Part shown: one piece after another, positions 24,738 to 32,436 of the stretch
Numbering within the stretch: the first letter of the stretch is position 1
Layout of the letters: every line of letters begins with the position of its first letter
NCBI GenBank assembly: GCA_018262285.1
Contig: JAGTRX010000006.1
Location: 1 to 48,005 of the forward strand
DNA from: Pseudomonadota bacterium
GTDB lineage: Bacteria; Pseudomonadota; Gammaproteobacteria; Burkholderiales; Rhodocyclaceae
DNA: 48,005 nucleotides
Reading direction: 5' to 3'
Translations under genes and position numbers: made by a program
The notes under the pieces: generated by a model
Databases searched by the model: none
What the model was told of the DNA's origin: nothing
The model's input: the letters and a program-made list of their open reading frames with translations, nothing else

Positions 24738-25725
24738 CTATTGAAATTTGGTTCGGAGACATGATTCTCTGACCTACTCTTAAGCATGCCATATTGCCGC
24801 TTGAGCATTTAAGGATTCGAATGGCGGAATCGGAAGTGGAAATTGCATACGAGCCGTCACAATTCAGCTCAAGTATCGTGCCCGGGGAGATGTTGGCTTT
24901 TCTGTCTTGCTCGCATGCGTCTTGAACTATAAAGATGGCATCTCCAGCGACGAAGAATGCACCGGGATATGGGCTATGACAAGCGCGAATAAGCCTTAAT
25001 AGTTCTTTTGATTTCAAATTGAAATCAAGCCATCCGTCCCTCGGCTGCCTTCGTCCCCAGTAAGTGGCATTGCATTGCATTTGAGGCTCAGCGATCAAAG
25101 CTCGATTTCCAAGCATCTCCGCGAGGCGTTGCCCAATCCGCCGATGACATCTGGCCACCTTTTCAAATACATCTCCCGCGTGATCAAGATCATCAATTTG
25201 AAAGAATTCTTGATCAATAATACCTCCACTATCTGCTTCCTCTTCAAGCAAAAATGCGGTTACGCCCGAATTATGCAAGCTTTTTATTATGCTCCATGGT
25301 ATTGGAGCACGCCCGCGACCAACAGGTAAAATAGTAGGATGCATTCCGATGCAGCCATAACTCTCTGAGTGCCTTGACCGCGCATGATTGAAATTCTTAG
25401 GCAGATCGAGTATGGCGGGGGGAACTAATTGTGACAGCCCAACTACTAGCAAGTAGTCGTGCCTTGTCTGACTCAAGAATTTGCCGACAGGCGCAGACGA
25501 CAAGGAGTGGAAACAGCGGGCATTTAGCGATCGTTCACATGAAAATGTGTACAGATCCGAATATCCCACGACAGAATAGGCGTGCATCGGGTGCTGGCAG
25601 AGGACTGCTGCTATGTTAAGCGAACCCCGACTGAAGGCCTCAGACTCCATTAAGCCAGAAAGAGCCTCCACACCAAAACGATGGCCCGACACGAATACCA
25701 CCCTGGCCGCATATCCCTCAGGCAT
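24724..25725 (-). CDS. Formyltransferase (Fmt/ArnA-N family)
   Basis: This 333-residue protein has a formyltransferase domain: HDYLLVVGLSQLVPPAIL, then IGMHPTILPVGRGRAPIPWS with the catalytic His and the family's HP-x-x-LP-x-x-RG motif, then EEADSGGIIDQEFF with the catalytic Asp in ADSG. A C-terminal FMT_C-like part follows (ATYWGRRQPRDGWLDF). The family moves a formyl group from N10-formyl-THF to an amine, such as an amino sugar or Met-tRNA. Together with the overlapping PIG-L gene a deacetylate-then-formylate step on an amino sugar is suggested. An initiator-tRNA role is unlikely for an island copy. Start at ATG 25725. Confidence 0.8.
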   Translation of the reverse strand: MPEGYAARVVFVSGHRFGVEALSGLMESEAFSRGSLNIAAVLCQHPMHAYSVVGYSDLYTFSCERSLNARCFHSLSSAPVGKFLSQTRHDYLLVVGLSQLVPPAILDLPKNFNHARSRHSESYGCIGMHPTILPVGRGRAPIPWSIIKSLHNSGVTAFLLEEEADSGGIIDQEFFQIDDLDHAGDVFEKVARCHRRIGQRLAEMLGNRALIAEPQMQCNATYWGRRQPRDGWLDFNLKSKELLRLIRACHSPYPGAFFVAGDAIFIVQDACEQDRKANISPGTILELNCDGSYAISTSDSAIRILKCSSGNMACLRVGQRIMSPNQISIDDEA

Positions 25726-26110
25726 AATTCATCCATCGAAAGAATATAATTAATTTTTGCATAATGGCGAACGGCTATGGCTGTCTGTCATTCGAAACTT
25801 TTGTAATGCGCAATAGGGATTTTTGTTATGGGGCATGTTGCAGCCACACCAATAATCAAAAGCTTCAATAGGCAGTGGAAAGCATGTTTCATTGAACTGA
25901 AATGGAAACGCTGTAGACACATGATCATGCAGCCGATTCTATCATTGTGCAATGCTTTGTACATTTTCAATGATGTACTTTGGATAGCCCATGCCTGTTG
26001 CCTAGTGAGGTATTAGCCTATTAATACCAAAAAAGTGGTTCGCAATTTTAGCATTCCGACCAATTTGTCCAGAAATTGGTGCCGAGCACCAAAAGGAGGC
26101 AATATACCGC
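25726..26110. other. AT-rich non-coding region with repeats and hairpins
   Basis: No gene is supported in these 385 bases. It contains a second copy of TGTTGCCTAGTGAG (25996-26009; the first is beside rep), a GGTATTA...TAATACC pair (26008-26027), and two abutting hairpins, CCAATTT-GTCCAG-AAATTGG (26060-26079) and GGTGC-CGA-GCACC (26078-26090). The promoter of the formyltransferase operon should be at its left end. Confidence 0.4.
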
Positions 26111-26224
26111 ATGGGTGGCTTAGAAAAAAGAGTTTCAACGCCTTGTCATGATGCGCGCTCGATCAACTATTCGAAACCAAAAGCGGCAACATGGCATCCC
26201 TTGCACACCAAGCCACCGCCTTGA
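26111..26224 (+). CDS. Possible 37-residue peptide behind double hairpin
   Basis: ATG 26111 follows a strong AAAGGAGG site (26092-26099; 11-base spacing) directly after two hairpins. It gives MGGLEKRVSTPCHDARSINY and a Pro/Lys-rich end, stopping at TGA 26222. The peptide has no known relatives to me. The strong site may instead serve a decayed gene, since a second frame (ATG 26191) overlaps the end. Treat as a possible leader or small-protein gene. Confidence 0.3.
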   Translation: MGGLEKRVSTPCHDARSINYSKPKAATWHPLHTKPPP

Positions 26225-26328
26225 GGCGCTATCAGGATTTCTTGTGGCAATTGGAACGTAGCAGCGGCCAGTTCAAGAACGCCGTATCCTCGATTTTGTC
26301 GATAGTCATTTGTCTGCCCTGCCAGTTT

Positions 26329-26553
26329 TTACCACTGACTAGGAATGCCTGGCTCCTTCTGCAAGGGTTGTGTGACCAGCGGAGCATAACCTGCGTGCAA
26401 GTCCTTCGCCTTGACCGGCCGCATCACAATATCCCCGGAATCCATCAGCCGGATGTACAAATAGTCGCCAGCTACCAAGCCAGTCCGCTCGGCAATGTAT
26501 TTCGGCAGCCGCACGCCAAGAGAATTTCCCCAAACACATAGTTTCATTGCCAT
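26329..26553 (-). CDS. AbrB/MazE-type DNA-binding protein (orphan antitoxin-like)
   Basis: This 74-residue protein starts at ATG 26553 after GGAGG. It has the SpoVT/AbrB swapped-hairpin signature MKLCVWGNSLGVRLPKYIAE, followed by the second strand pair (DYLYIRLMDSGDIVMRP). MazE-like antitoxins bind DNA with this fold and a toxin with the tail. No MazF/PemK toxin lies beside it, so it may be an orphan regulator. It is divergent from the small gene at 26674 across 120 bases that contain a long hairpin, which could be its target. Confidence 0.8.
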   Translation of the reverse strand: MAMKLCVWGNSLGVRLPKYIAERTGLVAGDYLYIRLMDSGDIVMRPVKAKDLHAGYAPLVTQPLQKEPGIPSQW

Positions 26554-26634
26554 GAGTGCTTTTCCTCCACGTTGATCAACAATGGCTATCAAATTGTTGA
26601 CCCAGGCTCGGACAGCCATTCCCGTCCTGTAAAG

Positions 26635-26667
26635 CCTTAGAACGCCACTTGGCGTTTTACTAAGGAG
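26635..26667 (+). promoter_or_regulatory. Hairpin enclosing the Shine-Dalgarno of the next gene
   Basis: CCTTAG (26635-26640) and AACGCCA (26641-26647) pair with TGGCGTT (26650-26656) and CTAAGG (26660-26665), with a 2-base loop and a 3-base bulge. The 3' arm contains most of the AAGGAG (26662-26667) that serves ATG 26674. In mRNA the ribosome-binding site would be largely paired, which suggests translational control or transcript processing. As DNA it could also be an operator for the divergent AbrB-like protein. Confidence 0.6.
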
Positions 26668-26673
26668 CAAGCA

Positions 26674-26916
26674 ATGGAAAACAAGTACGCCCTTCAGATT
26701 GAAGCCCGCTTACTCGAAGGCGGCCTGAGTGTTGTGGATACCGTTCCCATCAACTACGGGCAGCAGATCAAACTGGATTGCGGGATCAACGTAAATGTAT
26801 ACAGCACGGGGAAGATACTGGTGCAGGGCAAACTGCATTTCTGCGCCCCGGAGTCGACAAGGGGGCAACTGGAAGCCATCCTGCCACCCCATACCAAATG
26901 GAACCTCGGCGGATAG
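26674..26916 (+). CDS. Small protein with TBP-like/RNase-HIII-N-like motif
   Basis: This protein of 80 residues starts at ATG 26674, 6 bases after AAGGAG. The segment CGINVNVYSTGKILVQGKL resembles the DUF3378/TBP-like N-terminal domain of RNase HIII, where a 'YSSGK-x-x-x-QGK' motif contacts RNA/DNA hybrids. Only this half-domain is present; there is no nuclease part. It might be a stand-alone nucleic-acid-binding or inhibitor protein. A likely terminator follows at 26927. It is likely real because of the strong site, good coding character and terminator. Confidence 0.6.
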   Translation: MENKYALQIEARLLEGGLSVVDTVPINYGQQIKLDCGINVNVYSTGKILVQGKLHFCAPESTRGQLEAILPPHTKWNLGG

Positions 26917-26926
26917 GCCATTAACT

Positions 26927-26956
26927 GGAAAGGCGGGCCTTGGGTTCGCCTTTTCC
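26927..26956 (+). terminator. Probable rho-independent terminator
   Basis: GGAAAGGCG (26927-26935) can pair with CGCCTTTTCC (26947-26956) with one bulged base and an 11-base loop. The 3' arm runs into TTTTCCTTTCT. It is 11 bases after the small gene ending at 26916, so it fits as its terminator. Confidence 0.6.
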
Positions 26957-27113
26957 TTTCTCGCCATGACCAAACCGACAGGATCAATTGATAAGCCAGT
27001 CGAGCATCTATCGCCACTACGCTGGTGATAGCCGATGGCTATCAATGCCTGGGCAACGCAATTTCAGCGCACTGGCCAAGCCGGCCAGCGCCCTTCCTCT
27101 TCAGGAGATTGCC

Positions 27114-27596
27114 ATGCCCCAACTGCGAACATTCAACCAGATCGTCAAGGAAGAACAACCGGACGTGCTCTGCATCATCATTCCAGACCCGTCGTGGGAA
27201 CATTACCATCCAGAGCGCTTTCCCATCCCTTTGCAGCATTGGTTCGACACCTATTTGCCGAATACCTTGATCGAGCGCATCGCCGGGTTCGATCCGCATT
27301 ATTCGATGCGCTACCCGGATGATCCCAACTTTCCCCCAAGCACCATAGAACTGACGCATCCCATGTTTCGTGTTGGCATGACCGAGGCGCAGGGGGATTT
27401 TCTGGAACGATATTGGAGCGAGAACATGCCGCAACCCAAGAATGGCACCAATGACTTCATGTTGTGCACGTTCGTGCATCCAGCGCGGCCTCTGCAGTTT
27501 TTTGAACTGGACGCAGAAGTAGATACGGCTTTTGCAACGGAGATACGGTCATCGGAAATGCAAGCCGACCCGACTCAGGGCTGTTCTGCTACTTGA
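27114..27596 (+). CDS. Hypothetical acidic protein
   Basis: This protein of 160 residues starts at ATG 27114 behind AGGAG (27103-27107). The open frame continues upstream to 26988 without a better site. It is rich in Pro, Trp and acidic residues (HYHPERFPIPLQHWFDTYL, DPHYSMRYPDDPNFPPSTIE). No domain is recognised and there is no signal or membrane segment. It ends 8 bases inside the convergent NlpC/P60-like gene. A palindrome GATAGCC-GAT-GGCTATC (27027-27043) lies in its leader. Confidence 0.6.
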   Translation: MPQLRTFNQIVKEEQPDVLCIIIPDPSWEHYHPERFPIPLQHWFDTYLPNTLIERIAGFDPHYSMRYPDDPNFPPSTIELTHPMFRVGMTEAQGDFLERYWSENMPQPKNGTNDFMLCTFVHPARPLQFFELDAEVDTAFATEIRSSEMQADPTQGCSAT

Positions 27597-28374
27597 TACG
27601 AGGACGGGCAATTATCATGTGCGAGTCTTTGTCCTGCAGGGCCAATCTTGATTTGCTGAAAGCATTTGAGTACGCGCGGAGATTGCCCGCTTCGTCGGTG
27701 AAGATGTACATGCGCCCCCTGCCAACACCTGTGATCTTTTTCAGTGTGGGTTTGCCTGAGTTTTCCAGTTGGGCAGCGTCTGCTTGTGCAGCGTTGGCCC
27801 CTTGAACGTAACGCGTGTCGTCGTGGCTGAGAGGGCCGGGATAGGAGTCCATTACCCATACTTCCCATTGCACCAGTCCCTCGGCAAAGGGAGCGCGTTG
27901 CGGCTCAACTTTGACAGGTTCAGAATCAATCATCACGACATGCCCGTTGAAGACAGTGCCCGTTGATGCTTTGACTTTGGGCATGAGCTTCCACATAAAC
28001 AGATCGCCGGGCTTCATGTCCTTGACGGTTTTAATCTGGTCGAACATCTCGCCGCGTTCAACCCCGTCGACCCAGTCGATGATGCTATAGCGGTCGCTCA
28101 GAAGGCGCGTCGAAAAACGCAGACTGATTCCGTTGCCACGATCCAGCATGGCTTCGATGAACCCGGTGCAGTCAGTGTGCACCGTGTATCCTGAAGACGG
28201 AAAACGGATGTAGCGGGCCGAGGTCTCGTAGTGGTATAGGTTGTTTTCCGGTTTGATGTTCTGCACCAATTCACGGGCGACTTCCAGGTATTTCGGGACG
28301 GATTCTTGTGCATTGGCGGTGAAAAGCACCTGCACCAGAGCCATTGCCATGATCCAGCGAAATAGTGTTTTCAA
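27589..28374 (-). CDS. Secreted NlpC/P60-like (CHAP-like) protein
   Basis: This protein of about 261 residues starts at TTG 28374, which gives a normal signal peptide (MKTLFRWIMAMALVQVLFTA, cut near ANA-QES). The domain has a Cys in HTDCTGFIEAML and a later His in FNGHVVMIDSEP, the spacing and context of NlpC/P60 cysteine hydrolases that cut peptidoglycan stem peptides. Between them lies KDMKPGDLFMWKL, as in family members where P-G-D-L precedes the His strand. It probably acts in the periplasm. It is the last gene of a minus-strand run of envelope genes; whether it is co-transcribed is unclear. Confidence 0.65.
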   Translation of the reverse strand: MKTLFRWIMAMALVQVLFTANAQESVPKYLEVARELVQNIKPENNLYHYETSARYIRFPSSGYTVHTDCTGFIEAMLDRGNGISLRFSTRLLSDRYSIIDWVDGVERGEMFDQIKTVKDMKPGDLFMWKLMPKVKASTGTVFNGHVVMIDSEPVKVEPQRAPFAEGLVQWEVWVMDSYPGPLSHDDTRYVQGANAAQADAAQLENSGKPTLKKITGVGRGRMYIFTDEAGNLRAYSNAFSKSRLALQDKDSHMIIARPRIK

Positions 28375-28476
28375 GAAACCCCGCCTTTGTCGATGCCTCT
28401 GCAGAGATGGAAAGCGCCAGTTCGCGGGCCTTGATGGCCAAAGACATCTGGGCTTCCCGTGCGCTCTGCGCATTGT

Positions 28477-28884
28477 TTACTCTACAAAAACCCAGCCATT
28501 TTCTGACTTGATCAATTTGAATTCAACTGCAACATCGAAAGTCTGACCCTTTTTCAAGCCGTTATCTACAAACGTGTTATTGGAGGCCAGAACTGTAGTG
28601 AATGCCACTAAAGTTGGAAGCGGGCAGTTTTGATGAAGGAATCGGTCCATATCATCCGATCGGGGTATATCTCTAACAATCTCGATTTGGTATGAGATTG
28701 CCAATTGATATCTGTCGCCATGATCTATCCCATTTTCTTTCTTGATATTGATTGGCTTTACCAAGCGACAGGGTTCCCAGACTTCCTTGATCGCCTCTTC
28801 AACATCACTGACATCGGGCTTGCTTGAGCAACCTCCAAGCAGCGCTCCTCCTAGGAATACAGCCAGCGCTAGTTGTGTTTTCAT
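28477..28884 (-). CDS. Lipoprotein, hypothetical
   Basis: This protein of 135 residues has a lipoprotein signal (MKTQLALAVFLGGALLGGCS, lipobox LGGC with Cys19). The mature part has no recognised domain; two further Cys (EPCRLV, HQNCPLP) could form a disulfide in the periplasm. GGAGG precedes the ATG at 28884. It is part of the minus-strand envelope gene series. Confidence 0.8.
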   Translation of the reverse strand: MKTQLALAVFLGGALLGGCSSKPDVSDVEEAIKEVWEPCRLVKPINIKKENGIDHGDRYQLAISYQIEIVRDIPRSDDMDRFLHQNCPLPTLVAFTTVLASNNTFVDNGLKKGQTFDVAVEFKLIKSENGWVFVE

Positions 28885-29005
28885 GTTTCCTCCAGTGAAT
28901 AATATTTCGATTAAATAAACATTTCCGGGTCAGCGGCATGGCTGGGCAGTGCAATCGTGTTCGTCCAATCAGGTTCCAGACTTTGCCGAAGACTTACGAA
29001 CTGAC

Positions 29006-29866
29006 CTACCTTTTTTCACGCTGCAATTTGAGGGTGCAAATTCGTCCCTGCTTGGTTTTTTCCATGACTTCTCCGCCGTCGGAGGTACGACGTAAGCGCA
29101 GAAATACCTGGTTCCCATCTGCGACAAATTTTTCGCCCTGAAACACACCTATAAAAAAAGTGCTCCAGTGATCCAGTGGGTTGACACCATTGCCTGATAA
29201 AAATCCAGATGCTTTCCGCTTCTCAATGCTTATGGCACCGGTCAAACGCTCAGAACCGCCGCCCTCTCCCCTCCGCTCAAGAAGCATTTCTCCGCCCGGT
29301 TTGACGACCACGGAAACCAGTATGGCGAATGCGCTATTGGGGCCTGCGTCGGCATCGTTGTAGACTTGGTCACACACGTAATCGCCTTTCCAGACACCAA
29401 CGTACCGGTTCGCGATGTAGTAATTTTTCATCGATTTATTGACCGCCTCTACGATTGAGGGAACAGCCTTAATCTCCAGCACAAAACCAAGTTTCTTGTC
29501 TTTGGTGACCTGCGTGCTATACGCAATGTCTTTTCCAAACTGAACCCCGCCTAGAGTTCCAATGGTCACCTTCGCTTTGCAGCTCTGATTCTTGGTTTTG
29601 GAGTCGTACCCATCGCTGACGATGTTGTTCAATTCGACCTTGAGTGAAGACAAGTAAGCCGGTATCAACCCTTCAGGGTCTTTGTCGTCGTCTGCCTTGA
29701 TTTCCGACACATATTTTTCCACCTCTTTTACCAGCAGGCTTTGCGCAACCCGAGTGGTGTCAGGGTCGGCACAGCCCGGTGGTTTGTCAGCGCAGGCAGT
29801 GATCAGACAGGTCAATGTACTGACGATGCCGAAATGGACCAGACGACTTGGTTTGGTTTTGTTCAT
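29006..29866 (-). CDS. Lipoprotein, hypothetical
   Basis: This protein of 286 residues starts at ATG 29866 behind AGGAAG; an upstream ATG-less extension to 29914 is rejected. The signal (RLVHFGIVSTLTCLITAC) ends in a lipobox-like ITAC, so it is likely a lipoprotein. The mature part has a helical region (LLVKEVEKYVSEIKADDDKD), a mixed middle, and a C-terminal beta-rich part (NRYVGVWKGDYVCDQVYND) that resembles the domain of the neighbour at 29939, where DGQWKGFLQCG opens the mature protein. Function unknown. Confidence 0.75.
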   Translation of the reverse strand: MNKTKPSRLVHFGIVSTLTCLITACADKPPGCADPDTTRVAQSLLVKEVEKYVSEIKADDDKDPEGLIPAYLSSLKVELNNIVSDGYDSKTKNQSCKAKVTIGTLGGVQFGKDIAYSTQVTKDKKLGFVLEIKAVPSIVEAVNKSMKNYYIANRYVGVWKGDYVCDQVYNDADAGPNSAFAILVSVVVKPGGEMLLERRGEGGGSERLTGAISIEKRKASGFLSGNGVNPLDHWSTFFIGVFQGEKFVADGNQVFLRLRRTSDGGEVMEKTKQGRICTLKLQREKR

Positions 29867-29938
29867 CGCTTCTTCCTTGCTCGTTTTTCTATTTGGGAAA
29901 TCGCCAGCCACCATCCGGGGCCGGCGTTACCATTCCTC

Positions 29939-31477
29939 TCACAACTCTTGCTGATTCTCGACCTCCCAGACATGGCCGCAGGTACGGCAGCGGTATTCAA
30001 TCAGGACTTTCACGTAGGTCGTCTGCACATGCCGGGTATTGGTGCCCCGACTGTGTTTTTCCGTCACCCTCTTGGTGCCGCGCCAGCGGTCGGTTTCCGT
30101 CCTGCTCAGCGTTTCGGGATTGGTGGCCTTGCATTGCGGACAACGCAGCCGGATAAACTTGTGCCAGATGAAGCCGGCGAGGACGCCAACGACGATGATG
30201 AGCATCACGATCAAGTTGAGGCTGCCTACCGATTGGGTGCGCCGCTCGGCCACTTCCTGGCGGTTGCTTTCGGCTTGTTGATCGAGCCGTTGTTGCGCCG
30301 CATCGGAACGCGCCGCTTCGGCGGCTGCACGCTCATTTCGCAGACGTTCTTGTTCGACGGCATCGCGTTGCCGCTCCGCTTCTCGGCGTAGGGATTCCTG
30401 TTCGGCTCGCTTCACCCGGTCGATTTCTTCCTGAATACGCCGATCCCGGCGTTCGATGGATTTGAGTCCGTTCGGGTAGCTGGTGCGATGGACGTCGACC
30501 ATCACCGCCTGTTTTACCGAGTCGGGCAAGGTACTGAGGCGTTGGCATTCCTCTTCCTTGCGCATCATCTGGTCGACATGCTCTTTCTTCCACTCACTGG
30601 CTTTCAGCCCATAGAGCATCTTGTTCTGATCGTTGCTGTCAATGTCGGCCAAGGCGCTCCAGTCAAGCGGGCATTTCAGTTGTGGGCTACTGCCGGACTC
30701 CGGTACGTTGGGTGCCGTCGGCGGTGCGACACTGGAGGGAGCAATCGCCTGACCGGGAGGCGGTTCGGCTTCCTTCACGATTTGGGGTGCGGGTGCTGGC
30801 GATGGCGGGGGTAATGCAACTGTTACTGGAGGTGCTTTGGCTGCAGGGGCGCTCTGCACCGCTACCGGTTCGCGGACAGCAAGTTGCGGCGATTGCTTGA
30901 CGACTGGCACTGCTGGTGGCGGTACGGCTCTTGGAGCTTCGGCAGTGGTCAGTGCTGGTTTTCTGGCTGTGGCTTGTGGAACAGGTTTGTCTGCCTGAAC
31001 TGTTTTTTCTGATGCGGCAGGTTGAGCAACGGCAACCTGAATGAATTCCACAGAGCAATCCCGCCATTTCATTCCTTCGGCAGTATAGATTCCACCACTG
31101 GCCGTGAACTGGTTGCCAGAGAATTTACCAGACAGTTGGGTGACCCAACTCTGGCCGCTGCCACTCTTGAAATAGCCGTTTCCGCTGAGAGAGACAACAC
31201 CACCGGCACCAAGCCTGCCGTTCAATTCTTCGCGGACTTTTTCAGTATCGCGGGAAACTGTTACTGCCTTGCCCGAAACCGACATGGCAATCGGTACATT
31301 GAAGGCTGGCGACTTGGCGGGATTGGTCAGCAAGGCACCGCATTGCAGGAAGCCTTTCCACTGCCCATCGAGTGCTGCAGCCTGAGCCACCGACAAACCG
31401 GCAACGACCAGCGCCAGCAGGATTAAGTTTATTCGGATAGCGGCATTGGCAGGCCGCATGAAGGAAATGGTTTTCAT
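29939..31477 (-). CDS. Large envelope protein with Pro/Ala linker, coiled coil, TM and zinc ribbon
   Basis: This 512-residue protein shows several parts in order: a signal peptide (LILLALVVAGLSVAQAA), a beta-domain (DGQWKGFLQCG...FTASGGIYTAEGMKWRDC), and a Pro/Ala/Val-rich linker (about 160-265). A coiled coil rich in Arg, Glu and Gln follows (about 325-425). Then come a transmembrane helix (LNLIVMLIIVVGVLAGFIW) and a cytosolic zinc ribbon (RCPQCKATNP...YRCRTCGHVWEVE). If so, a periplasmic sensor head would be linked to a cytoplasmic metal-binding end. Its ATG overlaps the LemA stop by 4 bases, so they are one operon. I know no named family for the whole. Confidence 0.75.
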   Translation of the reverse strand: MKTISFMRPANAAIRINLILLALVVAGLSVAQAAALDGQWKGFLQCGALLTNPAKSPAFNVPIAMSVSGKAVTVSRDTEKVREELNGRLGAGGVVSLSGNGYFKSGSGQSWVTQLSGKFSGNQFTASGGIYTAEGMKWRDCSVEFIQVAVAQPAASEKTVQADKPVPQATARKPALTTAEAPRAVPPPAVPVVKQSPQLAVREPVAVQSAPAAKAPPVTVALPPPSPAPAPQIVKEAEPPPGQAIAPSSVAPPTAPNVPESGSSPQLKCPLDWSALADIDSNDQNKMLYGLKASEWKKEHVDQMMRKEEECQRLSTLPDSVKQAVMVDVHRTSYPNGLKSIERRDRRIQEEIDRVKRAEQESLRREAERQRDAVEQERLRNERAAAEAARSDAAQQRLDQQAESNRQEVAERRTQSVGSLNLIVMLIIVVGVLAGFIWHKFIRLRCPQCKATNPETLSRTETDRWRGTKRVTEKHSRGTNTRHVQTTYVKVLIEYRCRTCGHVWEVENQQEL

Positions 31478-32013
31478 TGTGACTCCCTGTTTGTTGTTGG
31501 GTATGGGGGATCGGAGAGTTCCTGATCCGACAAGAAGGGTTTGGCTTGAAAGTGGAACGGCGTCAGCAAGACGTTGCCGGGGAATTGCACGATCACCGTG
31601 TTGTAGGAGCGGACGGTCGAGTTGTATTGCTCCCGTCGGGTGGCAATGTCTTCTTCAACCTCAGCCAGTTGCTGCATCAGGTTCTCGTAGAGGCCATCGG
31701 CCTTCAGTTCTGGGAAGGCCATGCGCAGCGAAGCAAGACGTTCGATGATGCCCGGCGTTGCGCGGGCTGTGCCGCCAAAATCCCCGGACACCTTCCCTTG
31801 GACGCTGCTCTCGTGCAGTCCGTAGGAATCGACAATTGAAATCAGTTTGCCGATCAGGTCGGTGCGCTTCTTGATCAGCACGGCGATGTTGGAGTGCATC
31901 TCCGGGATGATGTTGAGCAGGCGTTGCACCTGGTTGTAGAGGCTAACGCCCCAGACAACAACGATGACGACGGCCAACAGGATCAGGCTGGCGAATAGTT
32001 CGATGGTGGTCAT
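31474..32013 (-). CDS. LemA family membrane protein
   Basis: This 179-residue protein has one N-terminal transmembrane helix (LFASLILLAVVIVVVWGVSL) followed by YNQVQRLLNIIPEMHSNIAV, and later REQYNSTVRSYNTVIVQFPG, both close to the LemA signature (YN-x-L...W-x-x-I, then YN-x-x-V...P). LemA proteins are helical-bundle membrane proteins of uncertain function, tied to envelope stress. It is first in a minus-strand operon with the zinc-ribbon protein and is divergent from an XRE regulator; a palindromic operator lies between. Confidence 0.88.
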   Translation of the reverse strand: MTTIELFASLILLAVVIVVVWGVSLYNQVQRLLNIIPEMHSNIAVLIKKRTDLIGKLISIVDSYGLHESSVQGKVSGDFGGTARATPGIIERLASLRMAFPELKADGLYENLMQQLAEVEEDIATRREQYNSTVRSYNTVIVQFPGNVLLTPFHFQAKPFLSDQELSDPPYPTTNRESQ

Positions 32014-32049
32014 TTCTTGTCTTTCAATGGAGGCCTCAACCCAAGCGAA

Positions 32050-32110
32050 TACACACTATGGGTTTGGTTATTCGGTGCAAATATACCGCAAACCAAACGT
32101 ATAGTGTGTT
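32050..32110. promoter_or_regulatory. Imperfect inverted repeat, probable XRE operator
   Basis: The arms 32050-32069 and 32091-32110 are inverted copies matching at 17 of 20 positions (core ACACACTAT-N2-GTTTGGTT), 21 bases apart. An inner CGGT/ACCG pair lies between them. It sits in the 130-base gap between the divergent LemA operon and the XRE regulator, exactly where an autoregulated operator is expected. Confidence 0.65.
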
Positions 32111-32143
32111 CAATCAAAAGAGCATGACTGCAAAACTCCGGTC

Positions 32144-32392
32144 ATGCGCAAACCAATCTCAAAGTGTGGTGCGCAGCAGTTATTCGCGACCAACCTGAAA
32201 CGGATTCGCCGGGAGAAGAAACTGACTCAGGAGAAGGTGGCGGAGGCGGCTGAGCTTCATCCGAATTACATCGGCTCCGTCGAGCGCGGAGAACGCAATA
32301 TCTCGATCTGCAATATCGAGCGGATCGCGTTCGCCTTGGGGGTGTCGATGGCAGAGTTGGTTAGCGAGCCTCCGCCAGAAGCGGAAGGCTGA
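32144..32392 (+). CDS. XRE-family HTH regulator
   Basis: This 82-residue protein is a stand-alone XRE/Cro-type helix-turn-helix: FATNLKRIRREKKLTQEKVA, AEAAELHPNYIGSVERGERN, then ERIAFALGVSMAELV. This is close to controller proteins of restriction-modification systems and of small operons. It probably binds the inverted repeat 32050-32110 and controls both itself and the LemA operon. A hairpin terminator follows. Confidence 0.9.
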   Translation: MRKPISKCGAQQLFATNLKRIRREKKLTQEKVAEAAELHPNYIGSVERGERNISICNIERIAFALGVSMAELVSEPPPEAEG

Positions 32393-32418
32393 CCGTCCCA
32401 ATCGGAACTGGGACGGTC
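32391..32418 (+). terminator. Rho-independent terminator between convergent genes
   Basis: GACCGTCCCA (32391-32400) pairs perfectly with TGGGACGGTC (32409-32418) across an 8-base loop; GGCGCTTTTCGTTCT follows. It overlaps the XRE stop codon by two bases and lies before the convergent C39-like gene, so it can serve both. Confidence 0.8.
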
Positions 32419-32436
32419 GGCGCTTTTCGTTCTCTC

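Noticed and set aside
26191-26541. Plus-strand frame of 116 codons
   Set aside because: Its second half is antisense to the well-supported AbrB/MazE-like gene; the first part could be a relic but has no ribosome-binding site of its own.
29741-30391. Plus-strand open frame of about 216 codons
   Set aside because: Antisense shadow of the envelope protein and lipoprotein genes on the minus strand; no family resemblance.
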